Shown in pieces: positions 22,974 through 32,640 of a DNA stretch of 64,000 nt (its first letter is position 1; each line of letters starts with the position of its first letter). This DNA is from Pseudomonas baltica. Lineage in GTDB: Bacteria; Pseudomonadota; Gammaproteobacteria; Pseudomonadales; Pseudomonadaceae. The notes under the pieces are model-generated. The model was not told where the DNA came from. It made no database searches and saw nothing but the letters and a program-made list of their open reading frames with translations. Both the position numbers and the translations under genes were made by a program. The DNA lies in the NCBI RefSeq assembly GCF_031880315.1, contig NZ_CP134771.1, forward strand, positions 3,870,501-3,934,500. Direction: 5' to 3'.

Positions 22974-25186
22974 CGTTTGAACAACCCGCGCAGGGCGTCT
23001 TTGAGTTGGGGCGTCACTTTGTCCCCGAGTTTCTCTTCGATCTTGTCGCCGATGCGGTCACCGGCAGCCTTGGCGGCGACCTTGGCCAGGCCTTCGCGGT
23101 CGATGCGGCAGGCCTTGGCGCCCAGCTCCAGCGGGCCGCGGCACAGCAGCGGGAATTCGAGGTTGGCGAAGTTCTGGTTCACTTCGCAGGCCGGGTCGGG
23201 CATGTCGCTCTTGTCGCCTTCGACCAGCACGCCGACGTGGTAGTCCATGCCCAGCACGCGCAGGTCGATGGTGCCGTTGCCGCTGACGCTCAGGCCCGGG
23301 ATGGCGACCTTGAGGTCCTGGTTGCTGGCCACACCGTTGCGGATCGCCAGGCTGCCGCCCAGTTGCTGGAACGGCGTATCGCGCCCGCGCGGCGTGCCGT
23401 TCAGCGTCTTGCGATTGAGGGTGGCGATGCCCTGGCAGACTTGCTGCTCGAGGTTGGCGTTGACCAGCACACCGTTATTGATGGCGAACCGCGCATTGCC
23501 GTTGAGGCCTTCGATCAAGGCCTTCTGGCTGTTGCCGGTACTGGTGAGGTTGCTGTCCAGGGTCAACAGGCCGGTGATGGTCGCCTTGGGGCTCTGGGTC
23601 TTGATGAACTGCTCGACCGGCACGCGATTGACCTTGGTCTGCAAGGCCAGCGCGGGGGCTTCAGGGCGCACGTCGAGGCTGCCGTGGGTTTCGAAGCTGC
23701 CGTCGAACAGGCCGCCACCGAGGGTCTGCAGGGTCAGCAGGCCGTCTTGCGCCTGGGCCTTGAGCGTGGCGTTGGCGATGGGCAGCTTGTCGAGGGTCAA
23801 CTGGCCGAAGCTCAGGTCAGCCTGCAGATCGAGGCCGCGCAGGCGTTCGATCGGTAGCAGGCGATCGTCGCTCCAGGCGCCCTTGCTGGGGGCATCTGGC
23901 AGCGGCGAATCCCCGGAGGCGGTGATCGCCGCTTCGCTGTCATTGACCTCGGACTGGCGCGCAGCGCTGACACTGGCGCTGTTCTGGCCTTTGGCAGGCA
24001 GGTAGCGGTCAGCGTCGAGCTTGTCGCCCTTGAGCTGCACCCGCAGCGACTGCTTGGCGAAGTCGTCCACCGCCAGGCGGCCAGTGTAGGTGCCGCCATC
24101 GAGCTGCAGGTTGAGGTCTTCCAGCGCCAGCGAGGTTTTCGAGCCGCTCAGGCGGGTGACCAGTTCGACCTTGTTGAGGGTGCTGGGGTCGGCCATGGCG
24201 GGCAGGTCGACGCCGATGCTGTCGAGAAAGGTGCGCAGGTTGAACTGGGCGATGGACAGGCCGCCGCTCAGTTGCGGGTTGCCGGACAGGTCGCGCAGGT
24301 GCAGCTCGCCCAGGGCGCGCAGCTGGTTGGCGGACAGCTTGAGGCCGGTCCAGTCGGCGACATTGGCGGCCTTGTCCAGCAGCAACTGGCCCTGGGCGCC
24401 GAAGGTCAATGTTTTGCCTTGCATCGGATCGCCCGAGGCTTCGCCGCTGAGCTTGAAGTCGCCGAACTGGTAGCGCTTCAGGGCGCGGTCGAAGCGCAGT
24501 TGGCCGGTGATCTCGGTGCGTGCCCGGAACTGCGGCATGTTGGTGCCCAGGAAGGCGGTGAAGTTGATCGGGATGTCGGTGTTGTCATGCACGGCACCGG
24601 TGCTCAGCTGGATGCTTTCGGCGCTGTATTGCCGGCCGGTCTGCTCGTCGACGTAGCGCACGGTGGCGTTGTTGACGGTCAGGCTGTCGATGTCGAGCCT
24701 GACCGGGCGCGAATTGTTGTCGCCGGACGAGGTCGCGGGAGCACTGGCGGGCGCGTTCGGGTCGGTGCTGGCCGGGGTGGGCGCGGGCTTGCCGATGTCT
24801 TCCCAGTTGCCGTGGCCATTGGCGTCGCGGTCGAGGCTCAGGTTGAGGCCTTCGACGCGGATGTCGCTCATCTGCACTTCACGGCGCAGTAGGGGCAGGA
24901 CGCGCACCGAGAGGCCGAGCATCTGCAAGGTGGCGAACGGGGTCTTGGGGTTGCTCAAGGTGGCGACGCTGGCGTCGTGCAGTTCGAGGCCCAGCCAGGG
25001 GAACAGGCTCCAGCCGATGTCGCCCTTGAGGTCGAGCTCCACGTGCGCCTTGTTGCGGGCCAGCTGGCGGATCTCGTCCTTGTAGTCGTTGGGATCGAAG
25101 AAATGCGTGAGGGCGAAGCCCGCCGCCACAATGATCAGCAACAGCCCGAGTACGATGAGCCCCAGGATTTTGCCGAACGCTTTCAT
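22970..25186 (-). CDS. asmA: AsmA family protein
   Basis: A 738-residue protein with an N-terminal membrane anchor (ILGLIVLGLLLIIVAAGFAL) and the AsmA domain, FFDPNDYKDEIRQLARNKAH and LKGDIGWSLFPWLGLELHDA. The C-terminal third holds the AsmA repeat-like region (GNGTIDLRVLGMDYHVGVLV). AsmA proteins are periplasmic bridge-type proteins tied to outer-membrane lipid handling. It starts the minus-strand operon with mutY and yggX, and overlaps mutY by 4 bases. Frame intact, normal length. Confidence 0.88.
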   Translation of the reverse strand: MKAFGKILGLIVLGLLLIIVAAGFALTHFFDPNDYKDEIRQLARNKAHVELDLKGDIGWSLFPWLGLELHDASVATLSNPKTPFATLQMLGLSVRVLPLLRREVQMSDIRVEGLNLSLDRDANGHGNWEDIGKPAPTPASTDPNAPASAPATSSGDNNSRPVRLDIDSLTVNNATVRYVDEQTGRQYSAESIQLSTGAVHDNTDIPINFTAFLGTNMPQFRARTEITGQLRFDRALKRYQFGDFKLSGEASGDPMQGKTLTFGAQGQLLLDKAANVADWTGLKLSANQLRALGELHLRDLSGNPQLSGGLSIAQFNLRTFLDSIGVDLPAMADPSTLNKVELVTRLSGSKTSLALEDLNLQLDGGTYTGRLAVDDFAKQSLRVQLKGDKLDADRYLPAKGQNSASVSAARQSEVNDSEAAITASGDSPLPDAPSKGAWSDDRLLPIERLRGLDLQADLSFGQLTLDKLPIANATLKAQAQDGLLTLQTLGGGLFDGSFETHGSLDVRPEAPALALQTKVNRVPVEQFIKTQSPKATITGLLTLDSNLTSTGNSQKALIEGLNGNARFAINNGVLVNANLEQQVCQGIATLNRKTLNGTPRGRDTPFQQLGGSLAIRNGVASNQDLKVAIPGLSVSGNGTIDLRVLGMDYHVGVLVEGDKSDMPDPACEVNQNFANLEFPLLCRGPLELGAKACRIDREGLAKVAAKAAGDRIGDKIEEKLGDKVTPQLKDALRGLFKR

Positions 25187-25492
25187 AGGCGAGTCCTTGT
25201 AGTTCGAAGTTCAGAATTCAGCCCGGGAGTATAACGTCCCTGCCGGCTTTTCAGGGCAGTGTAGAGCGCCGCGTCACGAATAAGACAAAATGCACTGGCA
25301 ATGTGCTTTCACTTGGCAGGCCAGGTGGTAATCTTCCGCCTGATTGTGCATTCGTGCGACTAACTGTCGCATAAAGTGTCAGTTTTTCCGCAGGCCTGCC
25401 GATAAGACGATCGATTGCTTGCGTGCAACGGAGATCGCTGGGCAGTGGATGCTTCATGCGTCGTATAAAAAACACTTGAAGGGGTAATACAA
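25187..25492. other. Intergenic region between divergent asmA and the OxlT-like gene
   Basis: Both flanking genes are transcribed away from this 306-bp gap, so it must hold both promoters. I see no clear -35/-10 pair. AAGGGG eight bases before 25493 is the ribosome-binding site of the transporter gene. No gene or repeat is visible. Confidence 0.5.
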
Positions 25493-27148
25493 ATGAGCAC
25501 GACACTTGCGGGCGGCGCGGAGTCTGCGCCGGCTTTCCTGTCCAAGGAGCGGATCATCGCCAAGCCCGGTTTCAACCGCTGGCTGGTACCACCGGCCGCG
25601 TTGGCCATCCACCTGTGCATCGGCATGGCCTATGGCTTCTCGGTGTTCTGGATTCCACTGTCCAAGGCGCTGGGCGTTACCAAAGCGGTAGCCTGCCCGG
25701 CGGACATGTCGTTCATCAGCCAGGTGTTCTCGTCCACCTGCGACTGGCCGATCTCCATGCTCGGCTGGATCTACACGCTGTTCTTCATCTTTCTCGGTTG
25801 CTCGGCAGCCATCTGGGGTGGTTGGCTGGAACACGCCGGCCCGCGCAAGGCCGGTGTGGTCTCGGCACTGTGCTGGTGCGGTGGCCTGGGGCTCTCGGCA
25901 CTGGGTGTGTACACGCACCAGATCGTGCTGATGTGGCTGGGCTCCGGGGTGATTGGCGGTATCGGCCTGGGGCTGGGCTATATCTCGCCGGTGTCGACCC
26001 TGATCAAGTGGTTCCCGGACAAGCGCGGCATGGCGACCGGCATGGCGATCATGGGTTTCGGCGGCGGCGCGATGGTGGGTGCACCCTTGGCGGCAGCGCT
26101 GATGGGCCACTTCGCGACCCCGACCAGTGTTGGCGTATGGCAGAGCTTCGCGGTCATGGCCGTTATCTACTTCGTGTTCATGATGGCGGGCGCACTGCTG
26201 TATCGCGTGCCACCGACCGGCTGGAAGCCTGAAGGCTGGACCGCGCCGGCCAAGAGCACCAAGGCGATGATCACCAACCGTCACGTGCACGTCAGCGTGG
26301 CCTGGAAAACCCCGCAGTTCAGGCTGGTCTGGCTGGTGCTGTGCCTGAACGTTTCCGCTGGTATCGGCATCCTCGGCATGGCTTCGCCGCTGCTGCAGGA
26401 AGTGTTCGCCGGCAAGCTGCTGGGCAACACCCTGACCTTCAGCGAGCTGGACGCCGGGCAACTGGCGCAGATCGCTGCCATCGCCGCCGGCTTCACGGGC
26501 TTGCTGAGCCTGTTCAACATTGGTGGGCGGTTCTTCTGGGCGTCGTTCTCGGACTACATCGGTCGCAAGAACACCTATTTCGTGTTCTTCGCGCTGGGCG
26601 TAGCGCTGTATGCACTGGTGCCGACGCTGGGTCATCTGGGCAGCATCGCGCTGTTCGTGGCGGCATTCTGTGTAGTGCTGTCGATGTACGGCGGTGGTTT
26701 CGCCACGGTGCCGGCCTACCTGGCGGACCTGTTCGGTACGCAGATGGTCGGCGCTATCCACGGTCGCCTGCTAACCGCCTGGGCCGCCGCTGGCGTGCTG
26801 GGCCCGGTGTTGGTCAACTACCTGCGTGAGTACCAGTTGAGCATCGGCGTGCCGCGCGCAGCGGTGTACGACATCACCTTGTACATCCTCTCGGGCCTGC
26901 TGGTGCTCGGCTTCATCTGCAACGCCCTGGTGCGTCCGGTGGCCGACAAGTACTTCATGACCGACGAGCAACTGAAGGCCGAGCAGGCCATTGGTCATGA
27001 CAAAGGCGCGGGCGGTTCGACCGTGCTGGAGTGGAAAGCCGATCCGAGCACCAAGCCCCTGGCCGTGGTGGCCTGGCTGGTGGTAGGGATTCCGTTGGCG
27101 TGGGGTGTGTGGGTGACGTTGCAGAAGACTGCGGTGTTGTTCCACTAA
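25493..27148 (+). CDS. OxlT-like major facilitator (oxalate/formate antiporter family)
   Basis: A 551-residue transporter with 12 major-facilitator segments. The start region LAIHLCIGMAYGFSVFWIPL, the WLEHAGPRKAGVVSAL loop and the GGGAMVGAPLAAALMGHF segment follow the OxlT/OFA branch. A central loop of about 40 residues and a C-terminal extra membrane segment (PLAVVAWLVVGIPLAWGVWV) are longer than in minimal members, which have about 420 residues. OFA members exchange carboxylates, but the substrate here cannot be read. It lies upstream of hisB with a REP element between, and is not obviously part of the his operon. Confidence 0.78.
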   Translation: MSTTLAGGAESAPAFLSKERIIAKPGFNRWLVPPAALAIHLCIGMAYGFSVFWIPLSKALGVTKAVACPADMSFISQVFSSTCDWPISMLGWIYTLFFIFLGCSAAIWGGWLEHAGPRKAGVVSALCWCGGLGLSALGVYTHQIVLMWLGSGVIGGIGLGLGYISPVSTLIKWFPDKRGMATGMAIMGFGGGAMVGAPLAAALMGHFATPTSVGVWQSFAVMAVIYFVFMMAGALLYRVPPTGWKPEGWTAPAKSTKAMITNRHVHVSVAWKTPQFRLVWLVLCLNVSAGIGILGMASPLLQEVFAGKLLGNTLTFSELDAGQLAQIAAIAAGFTGLLSLFNIGGRFFWASFSDYIGRKNTYFVFFALGVALYALVPTLGHLGSIALFVAAFCVVLSMYGGGFATVPAYLADLFGTQMVGAIHGRLLTAWAAAGVLGPVLVNYLREYQLSIGVPRAAVYDITLYILSGLLVLGFICNALVRPVADKYFMTDEQLKAEQAIGHDKGAGGSTVLEWKADPSTKPLAVVAWLVVGIPLAWGVWVTLQKTAVLFH

Positions 27149-27160
27149 AAACTCTCGTCC

Positions 27161-27218
27161 CTGTGGGGCGCTGCCCGCGAAGCCTTGCCGCTTCGCGGGC
27201 AGAGCCCGTTGCCACATT
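27161..27218. repeat. REP-type inverted repeat
   Basis: gcccgcgaagccttgccgct followed by tcgcgggcagagcccgttgc forms a hairpin of the REP family after the transporter gene. Confidence 0.75.
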
Positions 27219-27298
27219 GGGACTGCGGTGGGTGTTTAGCCTTTTATCCGATTTTTCGTCCATTTCACCGTTCTGTTTCTGTTTGGCGCCCGGCGGCC

Positions 27299-27304
27299 TA
27301 TAAT
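27299..27304 (+). promoter_or_regulatory. -10 element of hisB
   Basis: A perfect TATAAT 40 bases before the hisB start. The matching -35 (tttctg, 17 bases upstream) is weak. Confidence 0.6.
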
Positions 27305-27343
27305 GCTCGCCTTTTTTCGCTCAAATGAGTTGCGGAGCTGGTG

Positions 27344-27937
27344 ATGGCCGAACGTAAGGCGTTCGTCGAGCGCGATACCCTGGAAACCCAGATCAAAGCC
27401 TCGATCAACCTGGATGGCACCGGAAAGGCCCGATTCGATATCGGCGTGCCTTTTCTTGAACACATGCTCGACCAGATCGCCCGCCACGGGCTGATCGACC
27501 TCGACATCGAGAGCAAGGGCGACCTGCACATCGACGACCACCACACGGTCGAAGACGTGGGTATCACCCTGGGCCAGGCTTTTTCCAAAGCCATCGGCGA
27601 CAAGAAAGGCATCCGTCGCTACGGCCACGCCTATGTGCCGCTCGATGAAGCGCTGTCGCGTGTGGTCATCGACTTCTCCGGCCGCCCCGGCCTGCAGATG
27701 CATGTCCCCTATACCCGCGCCACCGTTGGTGGTTTCGACGTCGACCTGTTCCAGGAATTCTTCCAAGGCTTCGTCAACCACGCCAACGTCACCTTGCACA
27801 TCGACAATCTGCGTGGGCACAACACCCATCACCAGATCGAGACCGTGTTCAAGGCGTTCGGCCGCGCGCTGCGCATGGCCGTCGAGCTCGACGACCGCAT
27901 GGCCGGGCAAATGCCGTCGACCAAGGGCGTGCTGTAA
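27344..27937 (+). CDS. hisB: Imidazoleglycerol-phosphate dehydratase
   Basis: A 197-residue monofunctional HisB that converts imidazoleglycerol phosphate to imidazoleacetol phosphate in histidine synthesis. The two metal-binding HHTVEDV-type blocks are visible ([15 protein letters not shown] and [20 protein letters not shown]), plus [16 protein letters not shown]. The ATG at 27344 has GGAG upstream; a GTG one codon earlier is less likely. It touches hisH (TAATG). Length is that of the single-function enzyme, without the phosphatase domain of enterobacteria. Confidence 0.97.
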   Translation: MAERKAFVERDTLETQIKASINLDGTGKARFDIGVPFLEHMLDQIARHGLIDLDIESKGDLHIDDHHTVEDVGITLGQAFSKAIGDKKGIRRYGHAYVPLDEALSRVVIDFSGRPGLQMHVPYTRATVGGFDVDLFQEFFQGFVNHANVTLHIDNLRGHNTHHQIETVFKAFGRALRMAVELDDRMAGQMPSTKGVL

Positions 27938-28575
27938 TGCAGACGGTAGCCGTGATCGACTATGGCATGGGCAACCTGCACTCGGTGGCCAAGGCCCTGG
28001 AGCACGTCGGTGCCGGCAAGGTACTGATCACCAGCGACGCGGCCGTCATCCGTGAAGCCGACCGCATTGTATTCCCCGGCGTTGGCGCGATCCGCGACTG
28101 CATGGCCGAAATCAAGCGCCTGGGCTTCGACGACTTGGTGCGCGAGGTCAGCCGCGATCGGCCGTTCCTCGGCATCTGCGTGGGCATGCAGGCCTTGATG
28201 GACCGTAGCGAAGAGAACGCCGGCGTCGATTGCATCGGCGTCTTCCCCGGCCAGGTACGCTTCTTCGGCAAGGACTTGCATGAAGACGGCGCGCACCTGA
28301 AAGTCCCGCACATGGGCTGGAACGAAGTCGCCCAGGCGGTGGATCACCCGCTGTGGCACAACATTCCGGACTTGGCGCGCTTCTACTTCGTGCACAGCTT
28401 CTACATCGAGGCGGCCAAGGCAGGCCAGGTGGTCGGCCGCGGCCATTACGGCCTCGATTTTGCCGCCGCATTGGCTGAAGGCTCACGCTTCGCCGTGCAG
28501 TTCCACCCGGAGAAAAGCCACACCCACGGCCTGCAGTTGCTGCAGAACTTCGCCGCCTGGGATGGTCGCTGGTAA
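27937..28575 (+). CDS. hisH: Imidazole glycerol phosphate synthase, glutamine amidotransferase subunit
   Basis: A 212-residue class I amidotransferase. The nucleophilic Cys is in [12 protein letters not shown], and the His-Glu pair is in [11 protein letters not shown] near the C-terminus. It supplies ammonia to HisF. The start overlaps hisB, and the next gene, DUF2164, begins directly at the stop codon. Order hisB-hisH-(DUF2164)-hisA-hisF is that of Pseudomonas. Confidence 0.97.
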   Translation: MQTVAVIDYGMGNLHSVAKALEHVGAGKVLITSDAAVIREADRIVFPGVGAIRDCMAEIKRLGFDDLVREVSRDRPFLGICVGMQALMDRSEENAGVDCIGVFPGQVRFFGKDLHEDGAHLKVPHMGWNEVAQAVDHPLWHNIPDLARFYFVHSFYIEAAKAGQVVGRGHYGLDFAAALAEGSRFAVQFHPEKSHTHGLQLLQNFAAWDGRW

Positions 28576-28836
28576 ATGGCCAAGCCGAAAAAGCCGCCGA
28601 TTCTCACGCTCACGCCCGAGCAGGAGAGCGAAGCCAACCACAAGATCAAGCGCTTGATGCAAGAGCGCTTCGATCTGGACCTGGGTACCTTCGAAGCGGC
28701 CGAGATCCTTGAGCTGTTTACCCGCGAAATTGCTCCGCACTATTACAACAGGGCGATTTTCGACGCTCAGGCGCTGGTCAAAGAGCGCTTCGAGAGCCTC
28801 GAAATCGACCTGTGGGCGCTCGAGAAGGACAGCTGA
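28576..28836 (+). CDS. DUF2164 family protein inside the his cluster
   Basis: An 86-residue acidic-basic helical protein ([57 protein letters not shown]). It fits the DUF2164 family of unknown function. It begins immediately after the hisH stop with no spacing and lies between hisH and hisA, so it is co-transcribed with histidine genes. Nothing in its sequence points to catalysis. Confidence 0.8.
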   Translation: MAKPKKPPILTLTPEQESEANHKIKRLMQERFDLDLGTFEAAEILELFTREIAPHYYNRAIFDAQALVKERFESLEIDLWALEKDS

Positions 28837-28837
28837 A

Positions 28838-28936
28838 GAAGAGCAGCTTCAAGCTTCAAGCAAAAGCCAGACGCTGTATCTCGACTCGACGCAAAACCTC
28901 TTGCAGCTTGCAGCTAACAACTTGCAGCTCTTTTGA
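28838..28936. repeat. Intergenic AGCTTGCAGCT-type repeat upstream of hisA
   Basis: Several copies of cttgcagct and the variant cttcaagctt are packed in the gap between the DUF2164 gene and hisA. The same family occurs again after hisA. Confidence 0.6.
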
Positions 28937-28949
28937 CGAAGGAAAAAGC

Positions 28950-29699
28950 ATGCTTATCATTCCCGCTATCGATCTCAAGGACGGTGCCTGCGTGCGCTTG
29001 CGCCAGGGCCGTATGGAAGATTCCACGGTGTTCTCCGATGATCCGGTGAGCATGGCGGCCAAGTGGGTCGATGGCGGCTGCCGTCGGCTGCACCTGGTAG
29101 ACCTCAACGGCGCCTTCGAAGGCCAGCCGGTCAACGGCGAGGTGGTCACCGCCATCGCCAAGCGTTACCCGCACCTGCCGATCCAGATCGGCGGCGGCAT
29201 CCGCTCGCTCGAGACCATCGAGCACTACGTCAAGGCCGGCGTCAGCTACGTGATCATCGGCACCAAGGCGGTCAAGCAGCCGGAGTTCGTCGCCGAGGCC
29301 TGCAAAGCCTTCCCGGGCAAGATTATCGTCGGCCTGGACGCCAAGGACGGTTTCGTCGCCACCGACGGCTGGGCTGAAATCAGCACCGTGCAGGTCATTG
29401 ACCTGGCCAAGCGCTTCGAGGCAGATGGCGTCTCGGCGATCGTCTACACCGACATCGCCAAGGACGGCATGATGCAAGGCTGCAACGTGCCGTTCACTGC
29501 CGCACTGGCCGCTGCCACGCGGATTCCGGTGATCGCTTCCGGCGGCATCCACAACCTGGGCGACATCCGGGCTTTGCTGGACGCCAAGGCACCGGGCATC
29601 ATCGGCGCCATTACGGGGCGCGCGATCTATGAAGGCACGCTGGATGTGGCTGAGGCGCAGGCCTTCTGCGACAGCTATGAAGGCAGCGGCAAGCTTTAA
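28950..29699 (+). CDS. hisA: ProFAR isomerase
   Basis: A 249-residue (beta/alpha)8 barrel enzyme that isomerises ProFAR to PRFAR. Seen are [20 protein letters not shown] with the catalytic Asp, [49 protein letters not shown] with the second Asp, and [26 protein letters not shown] upstream of the ATG at 28950 sets the start. It is a paralogue of hisF downstream. Unusually, repeats fill both flanks. Confidence 0.97.
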   Translation: MLIIPAIDLKDGACVRLRQGRMEDSTVFSDDPVSMAAKWVDGGCRRLHLVDLNGAFEGQPVNGEVVTAIAKRYPHLPIQIGGGIRSLETIEHYVKAGVSYVIIGTKAVKQPEFVAEACKAFPGKIIVGLDAKDGFVATDGWAEISTVQVIDLAKRFEADGVSAIVYTDIAKDGMMQGCNVPFTAALAAATRIPVIASGGIHNLGDIRALLDAKAPGIIGAITGRAIYEGTLDVAEAQAFCDSYEGSGKL

Positions 29700-29806
29700 G
29701 CGGCAAGCTGCAAGTAACGGCAGTCCGCAATCGCCTTTACTTGCAGCGCCACGTATCACCAGCCACCCGCGATCAGCTTGCAGCTGACAGCTTGCAGCTC
29801 TTAATC
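29697..29806. repeat. Intergenic AGCTTGCAGCT-type repeat between hisA and hisF
   Basis: gcggcaagctgcaagt and, about 70 bases later, agcttgcagctgacagcttg face each other and can pair, making a large hairpin within the his transcript. Confidence 0.6.
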
Positions 29807-29819
29807 GGAGATTAAGCCC

Positions 29820-30590
29820 ATGGCCTTGGCCAAACGCATCATCCCCTGCCTTGACGTCGACAACGGTCGGGTGGTCAAAGGCGTCAAGTTCGAGAACATC
29901 CGTGACGCGGGCGATCCGGTAGAAATCGCCCGCCGCTACGACGAGCAGGGCGCGGACGAGATTACCTTCCTGGACATCACCGCCAGTGTCGATGGCCGCG
30001 ACACCACGCTGCACACCGTCGAGCGCATGGCCAGCCAGGTGTTCATCCCCCTGACCGTGGGCGGCGGTGTGCGCACCGTGGCGGATATCCGCAACCTGCT
30101 CAACGCCGGTGCCGACAAGGTTTCGATCAACACCGCCGCAGTGTTCAATCCCGAGTTCGTCGGCGAGGCAGCAGCGCGTTTCGGCTCGCAGTGCATCGTC
30201 GTCGCCATCGACGCCAAGAAGGTCTCCGGGCCTGGTGAAGAGCCGCGCTGGGAAATCTTCACCCATGGCGGTCGCAAGCCCACCGGGCTGGATGCAGTGC
30301 AGTGGGCGATGAAGATGGAAGGCCTGGGGGCCGGTGAGATTCTGCTGACCAGCATGGACCAGGACGGCATGAAGAACGGCTTCGACCTGGGCGTGACCCG
30401 GGCCATCAGCGATGCGCTGGGCATTCCGGTGATTGCTTCGGGAGGTGTGGGCAACCTTCAGCACTTGGCCGATGGCGTGCTGCAAGGGCACGCGAGCGCG
30501 GTGTTGGCGGCGAGTATCTTCCACTTTGGTGAATACACGGTGCCTGAAGCCAAGGCGTTCATGGCGGCGCAGGGGATTGTTGTTCGCTGA
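29820..30590 (+). CDS. hisF: Imidazole glycerol phosphate synthase, cyclase subunit
   Basis: A 256-residue barrel enzyme that joins with HisH to make imidazoleglycerol phosphate and AICAR. The N-terminal Asp is in [19 protein letters not shown], the second in [29 protein letters not shown] and [16 protein letters not shown] complete the phosphate sites. It ends the his cluster. GGAGATTAAGCCC precedes the start. Confidence 0.97.
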   Translation: MALAKRIIPCLDVDNGRVVKGVKFENIRDAGDPVEIARRYDEQGADEITFLDITASVDGRDTTLHTVERMASQVFIPLTVGGGVRTVADIRNLLNAGADKVSINTAAVFNPEFVGEAAARFGSQCIVVAIDAKKVSGPGEEPRWEIFTHGGRKPTGLDAVQWAMKMEGLGAGEILLTSMDQDGMKNGFDLGVTRAISDALGIPVIASGGVGNLQHLADGVLQGHASAVLAASIFHFGEYTVPEAKAFMAAQGIVVR

Positions 30591-30602
30591 TTTTTTGCAT
30601 GA

Positions 30603-30702
30603 CGTGACGGCCCCTTCGCAAGCAAGCTTTGCTCCCACAGGTGCATGACTCCGGAGTGGTGTGCACGGTAGGAGCAAAGCTTGCTCGCGAAGAGGCCCAC
30701 AA
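30603..30702. repeat. REP pair in inverted orientation
   Basis: ttcgcaagcaagctttgctc and, inverted, gagcaaagcttgctcgcgaa with about 35 bases between. It follows hisF and may serve as its terminator. Confidence 0.85.
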
Positions 30703-30811
30703 GTACGACGCACATCATTCCCGGGTGATGGCAATTAGCCTCATTGCTGCTGGACAGATGCATCATCCCCCGGCACTCTGCTAGTTGCCGTGTCTGTGGG
30801 GGTAAGCGTTC

Positions 30812-31558
30812 ATGTTCAATCGTCTGATGTTCGTTCTGTTGTGCTGCTGTGCATTCGCGGTTCGTGCGCAGGACACGAGCGACCAGCCCATCGTGCTGCT
30901 CACCGAAAACTTCCCTCCGTACAACATGGCTGACGACGGCAAGAACTTCGCCACCGACACGCATATCCGCGGTATCGCCGCCGATCTGGTGCGCGAGATG
31001 TTCAAGCGTGCCGACATTCCCTACAGCCTGACGTTGCGTTTCCCTTGGGAGCGCATCTACAAGCTCGGCCTGGAGAAGCCCGGTTACGGGGTCTTCGTGA
31101 TGGCGCGTTTGCCCGAGCGTGAGAACTCGTTCAAGTGGGTCGGGCCATTGGGGCCGGATGACTGGATCCTGCTGGCGCGCGCGGACAGCCCCATCAAGCT
31201 GGAGACCCTAGCCCAAGCTCGCAGGTACAAGATCGGTGCCTACAAAGGCGATGCCATCGAGCTCAGCCTGACCGAGAAGGGTATGAACCCGGTGATCGCC
31301 CTGCGCGACCAGGACAACGCCAGCAAGCTCAAGGCCGGGGAAATCGACCTATGGGCCACGGGTGATCCGGCGGGGCGTTATCTGGCGCGGCAGCTGGGCA
31401 TCACCGACCTCAAGACCGTACTGCGCTTCAACAGCGCATCGCTGTTCTTGGCGCTGAACAAGAACACCCCGGACGAGGTAGTCGCCAAGCTGCAGATGGC
31501 CCTGGATGAAATGCGCAGCCAAGGGTTTGTGGATGAGGTGATGGGGCGGTATTTGTAA
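30812..31558 (+). CDS. Periplasmic binding-protein-like protein (SBP family 3)
   Basis: A 248-residue secreted protein. Signal peptide MFNRLMFVLLCCCAFAVRA-QD is followed by the family 3 fold: IVLLTENFPPYNM, IRGIAADLVREMFKRADIPY, RFPWERIYKLGLEKP and ENSFKWVGPLGPDDWILLAR. Stand-alone proteins of this shape are common in Pseudomonas and often lack transporter partners. The ligand is unknown. It is a single plus-strand gene flanked by REP elements on both sides. Confidence 0.8.
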   Translation: MFNRLMFVLLCCCAFAVRAQDTSDQPIVLLTENFPPYNMADDGKNFATDTHIRGIAADLVREMFKRADIPYSLTLRFPWERIYKLGLEKPGYGVFVMARLPERENSFKWVGPLGPDDWILLARADSPIKLETLAQARRYKIGAYKGDAIELSLTEKGMNPVIALRDQDNASKLKAGEIDLWATGDPAGRYLARQLGITDLKTVLRFNSASLFLALNKNTPDEVVAKLQMALDEMRSQGFVDEVMGRYL

Positions 31559-31561
31559 GGC

Positions 31562-31652
31562 GTGGTGGCCCATTCGCGGGCAAGCCTTGCTCCTACAGAG
31601 ACCTGTAGGAGCCAGGGCGCGCGTTCGCCGGCGAAGGGGCCTTTGAGGCCCC
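31562..31652. repeat. REP pair in inverted orientation
   Basis: ttcgcgggcaagccttgctc and the degenerate mate gtaggagccagggcgcgcgt lie between two converging genes. Confidence 0.8.
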
Positions 31653-31654
31653 TA

Positions 31655-32638
31655 TCACTGCCCGTCGACCTGCTCGGGCCGTCCCGCCGCAGGATCCATC
31701 GGCGTCGGGTCAGGCGAACCAAAGTCTGGATCCGGCCCAGGTTCCGGCACTTCGTTCGGATCACCCGACGGCACCGTGATCGGCGTGGGGGCAGGCACCG
31801 CTACCGGCACGGCGACCTTGGAAGTACCCGGCTTTTCCGGCTTCGGCTTCGGCGGCGCGACAGTGTTGGCCGCCGCATTGTGATAAACGCCATCTTTGCC
31901 ATGGGCCGCAATCGCCCGATTGCCGCGCACGGTCACCATTTCCTTGATCGGAATCCAGGTCACCCCCTGGCTCGCCAGTTTCGGCAGTTCCCGGTCCAAA
32001 ACGTCAAGCGTCTGCGGATAAGGATGGCCGATGATCACCACGCTGCCATGCTTGTGGGCGAACTTGATTGCCGTCTGCAATTGGCCATAGATCGCTTCGG
32101 GCGTGCGCACGTCGTCGAGGAATACATCCCGGGACAGACTCGACAGACCGATCTCCTGGGCCTTGGCGGCGGCCACGGTCTTGGCGGTGGTGCGGCTGTC
32201 GAGGAAGAACATCCCGCGCTGTTTCAACTGGCCCATGAGCATGGCCATCGCGTCGGGCTGCACGGTCATGCCGCTGCCTTCGTGATTGTTCATGCCGGAC
32301 GCGAAGGGGACTGCCTTGAACGCCGCATCGAGGCGCTTCTGCAGTTCGGCCATGGGCAGCCCGGGGTGCCAGGCGAAAGGCCCGGTGGCGGGGTCCATGG
32401 GCATATGGATGATCACGGTCTTGCCAGCCTTGTGAGCCTGGCCAGCAAAGTCGGCAGCGTGGGGTGTGTCGGGCATGATCGCCAAGGTCACCGGCCCGGG
32501 CAGCGCCAGCGCGCGACTATCGCGCGAGGGTGTTTGCCCCAGATCATCGATGACCAGCGTCAGGTAGGCCGGGCTGTCCGACGCGGCATGGGCCGCGCCG
32601 GTCAGGCAGCAGAGCAACAGCAGGCAGAGCGTACGCAT
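31655..32638 (-). CDS. Divergent polysaccharide deacetylase family protein
   Basis: A 327-residue protein, signal peptide MRTLCLLLLCCLTGAAHA. The domain contains LTLVIDDLGQTPSRDSRAL, VTLAIMPDTPHAADFA, VIIHMPMDPATGPFAWHPG, GMNNHEGSGMT and VVIIGHPYPQTLDVL, the metal-site pattern of the divergent polysaccharide deacetylase family (PF04748). The C-terminal 80 residues are a Pro-rich tail. Its role is probably in cell-wall or surface-glycan processing in the periplasm. The start lies next to the ctpA stop, so it continues the envC-ctpA operon, a known Pseudomonas order. Confidence 0.88.
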   Translation of the reverse strand: MRTLCLLLLCCLTGAAHAASDSPAYLTLVIDDLGQTPSRDSRALALPGPVTLAIMPDTPHAADFAGQAHKAGKTVIIHMPMDPATGPFAWHPGLPMAELQKRLDAAFKAVPFASGMNNHEGSGMTVQPDAMAMLMGQLKQRGMFFLDSRTTAKTVAAAKAQEIGLSSLSRDVFLDDVRTPEAIYGQLQTAIKFAHKHGSVVIIGHPYPQTLDVLDRELPKLASQGVTWIPIKEMVTVRGNRAIAAHGKDGVYHNAAANTVAPPKPKPEKPGTSKVAVPVAVPAPTPITVPSGDPNEVPEPGPDPDFGSPDPTPMDPAAGRPEQVDGQ

Positions 32639-32640
32639 AC

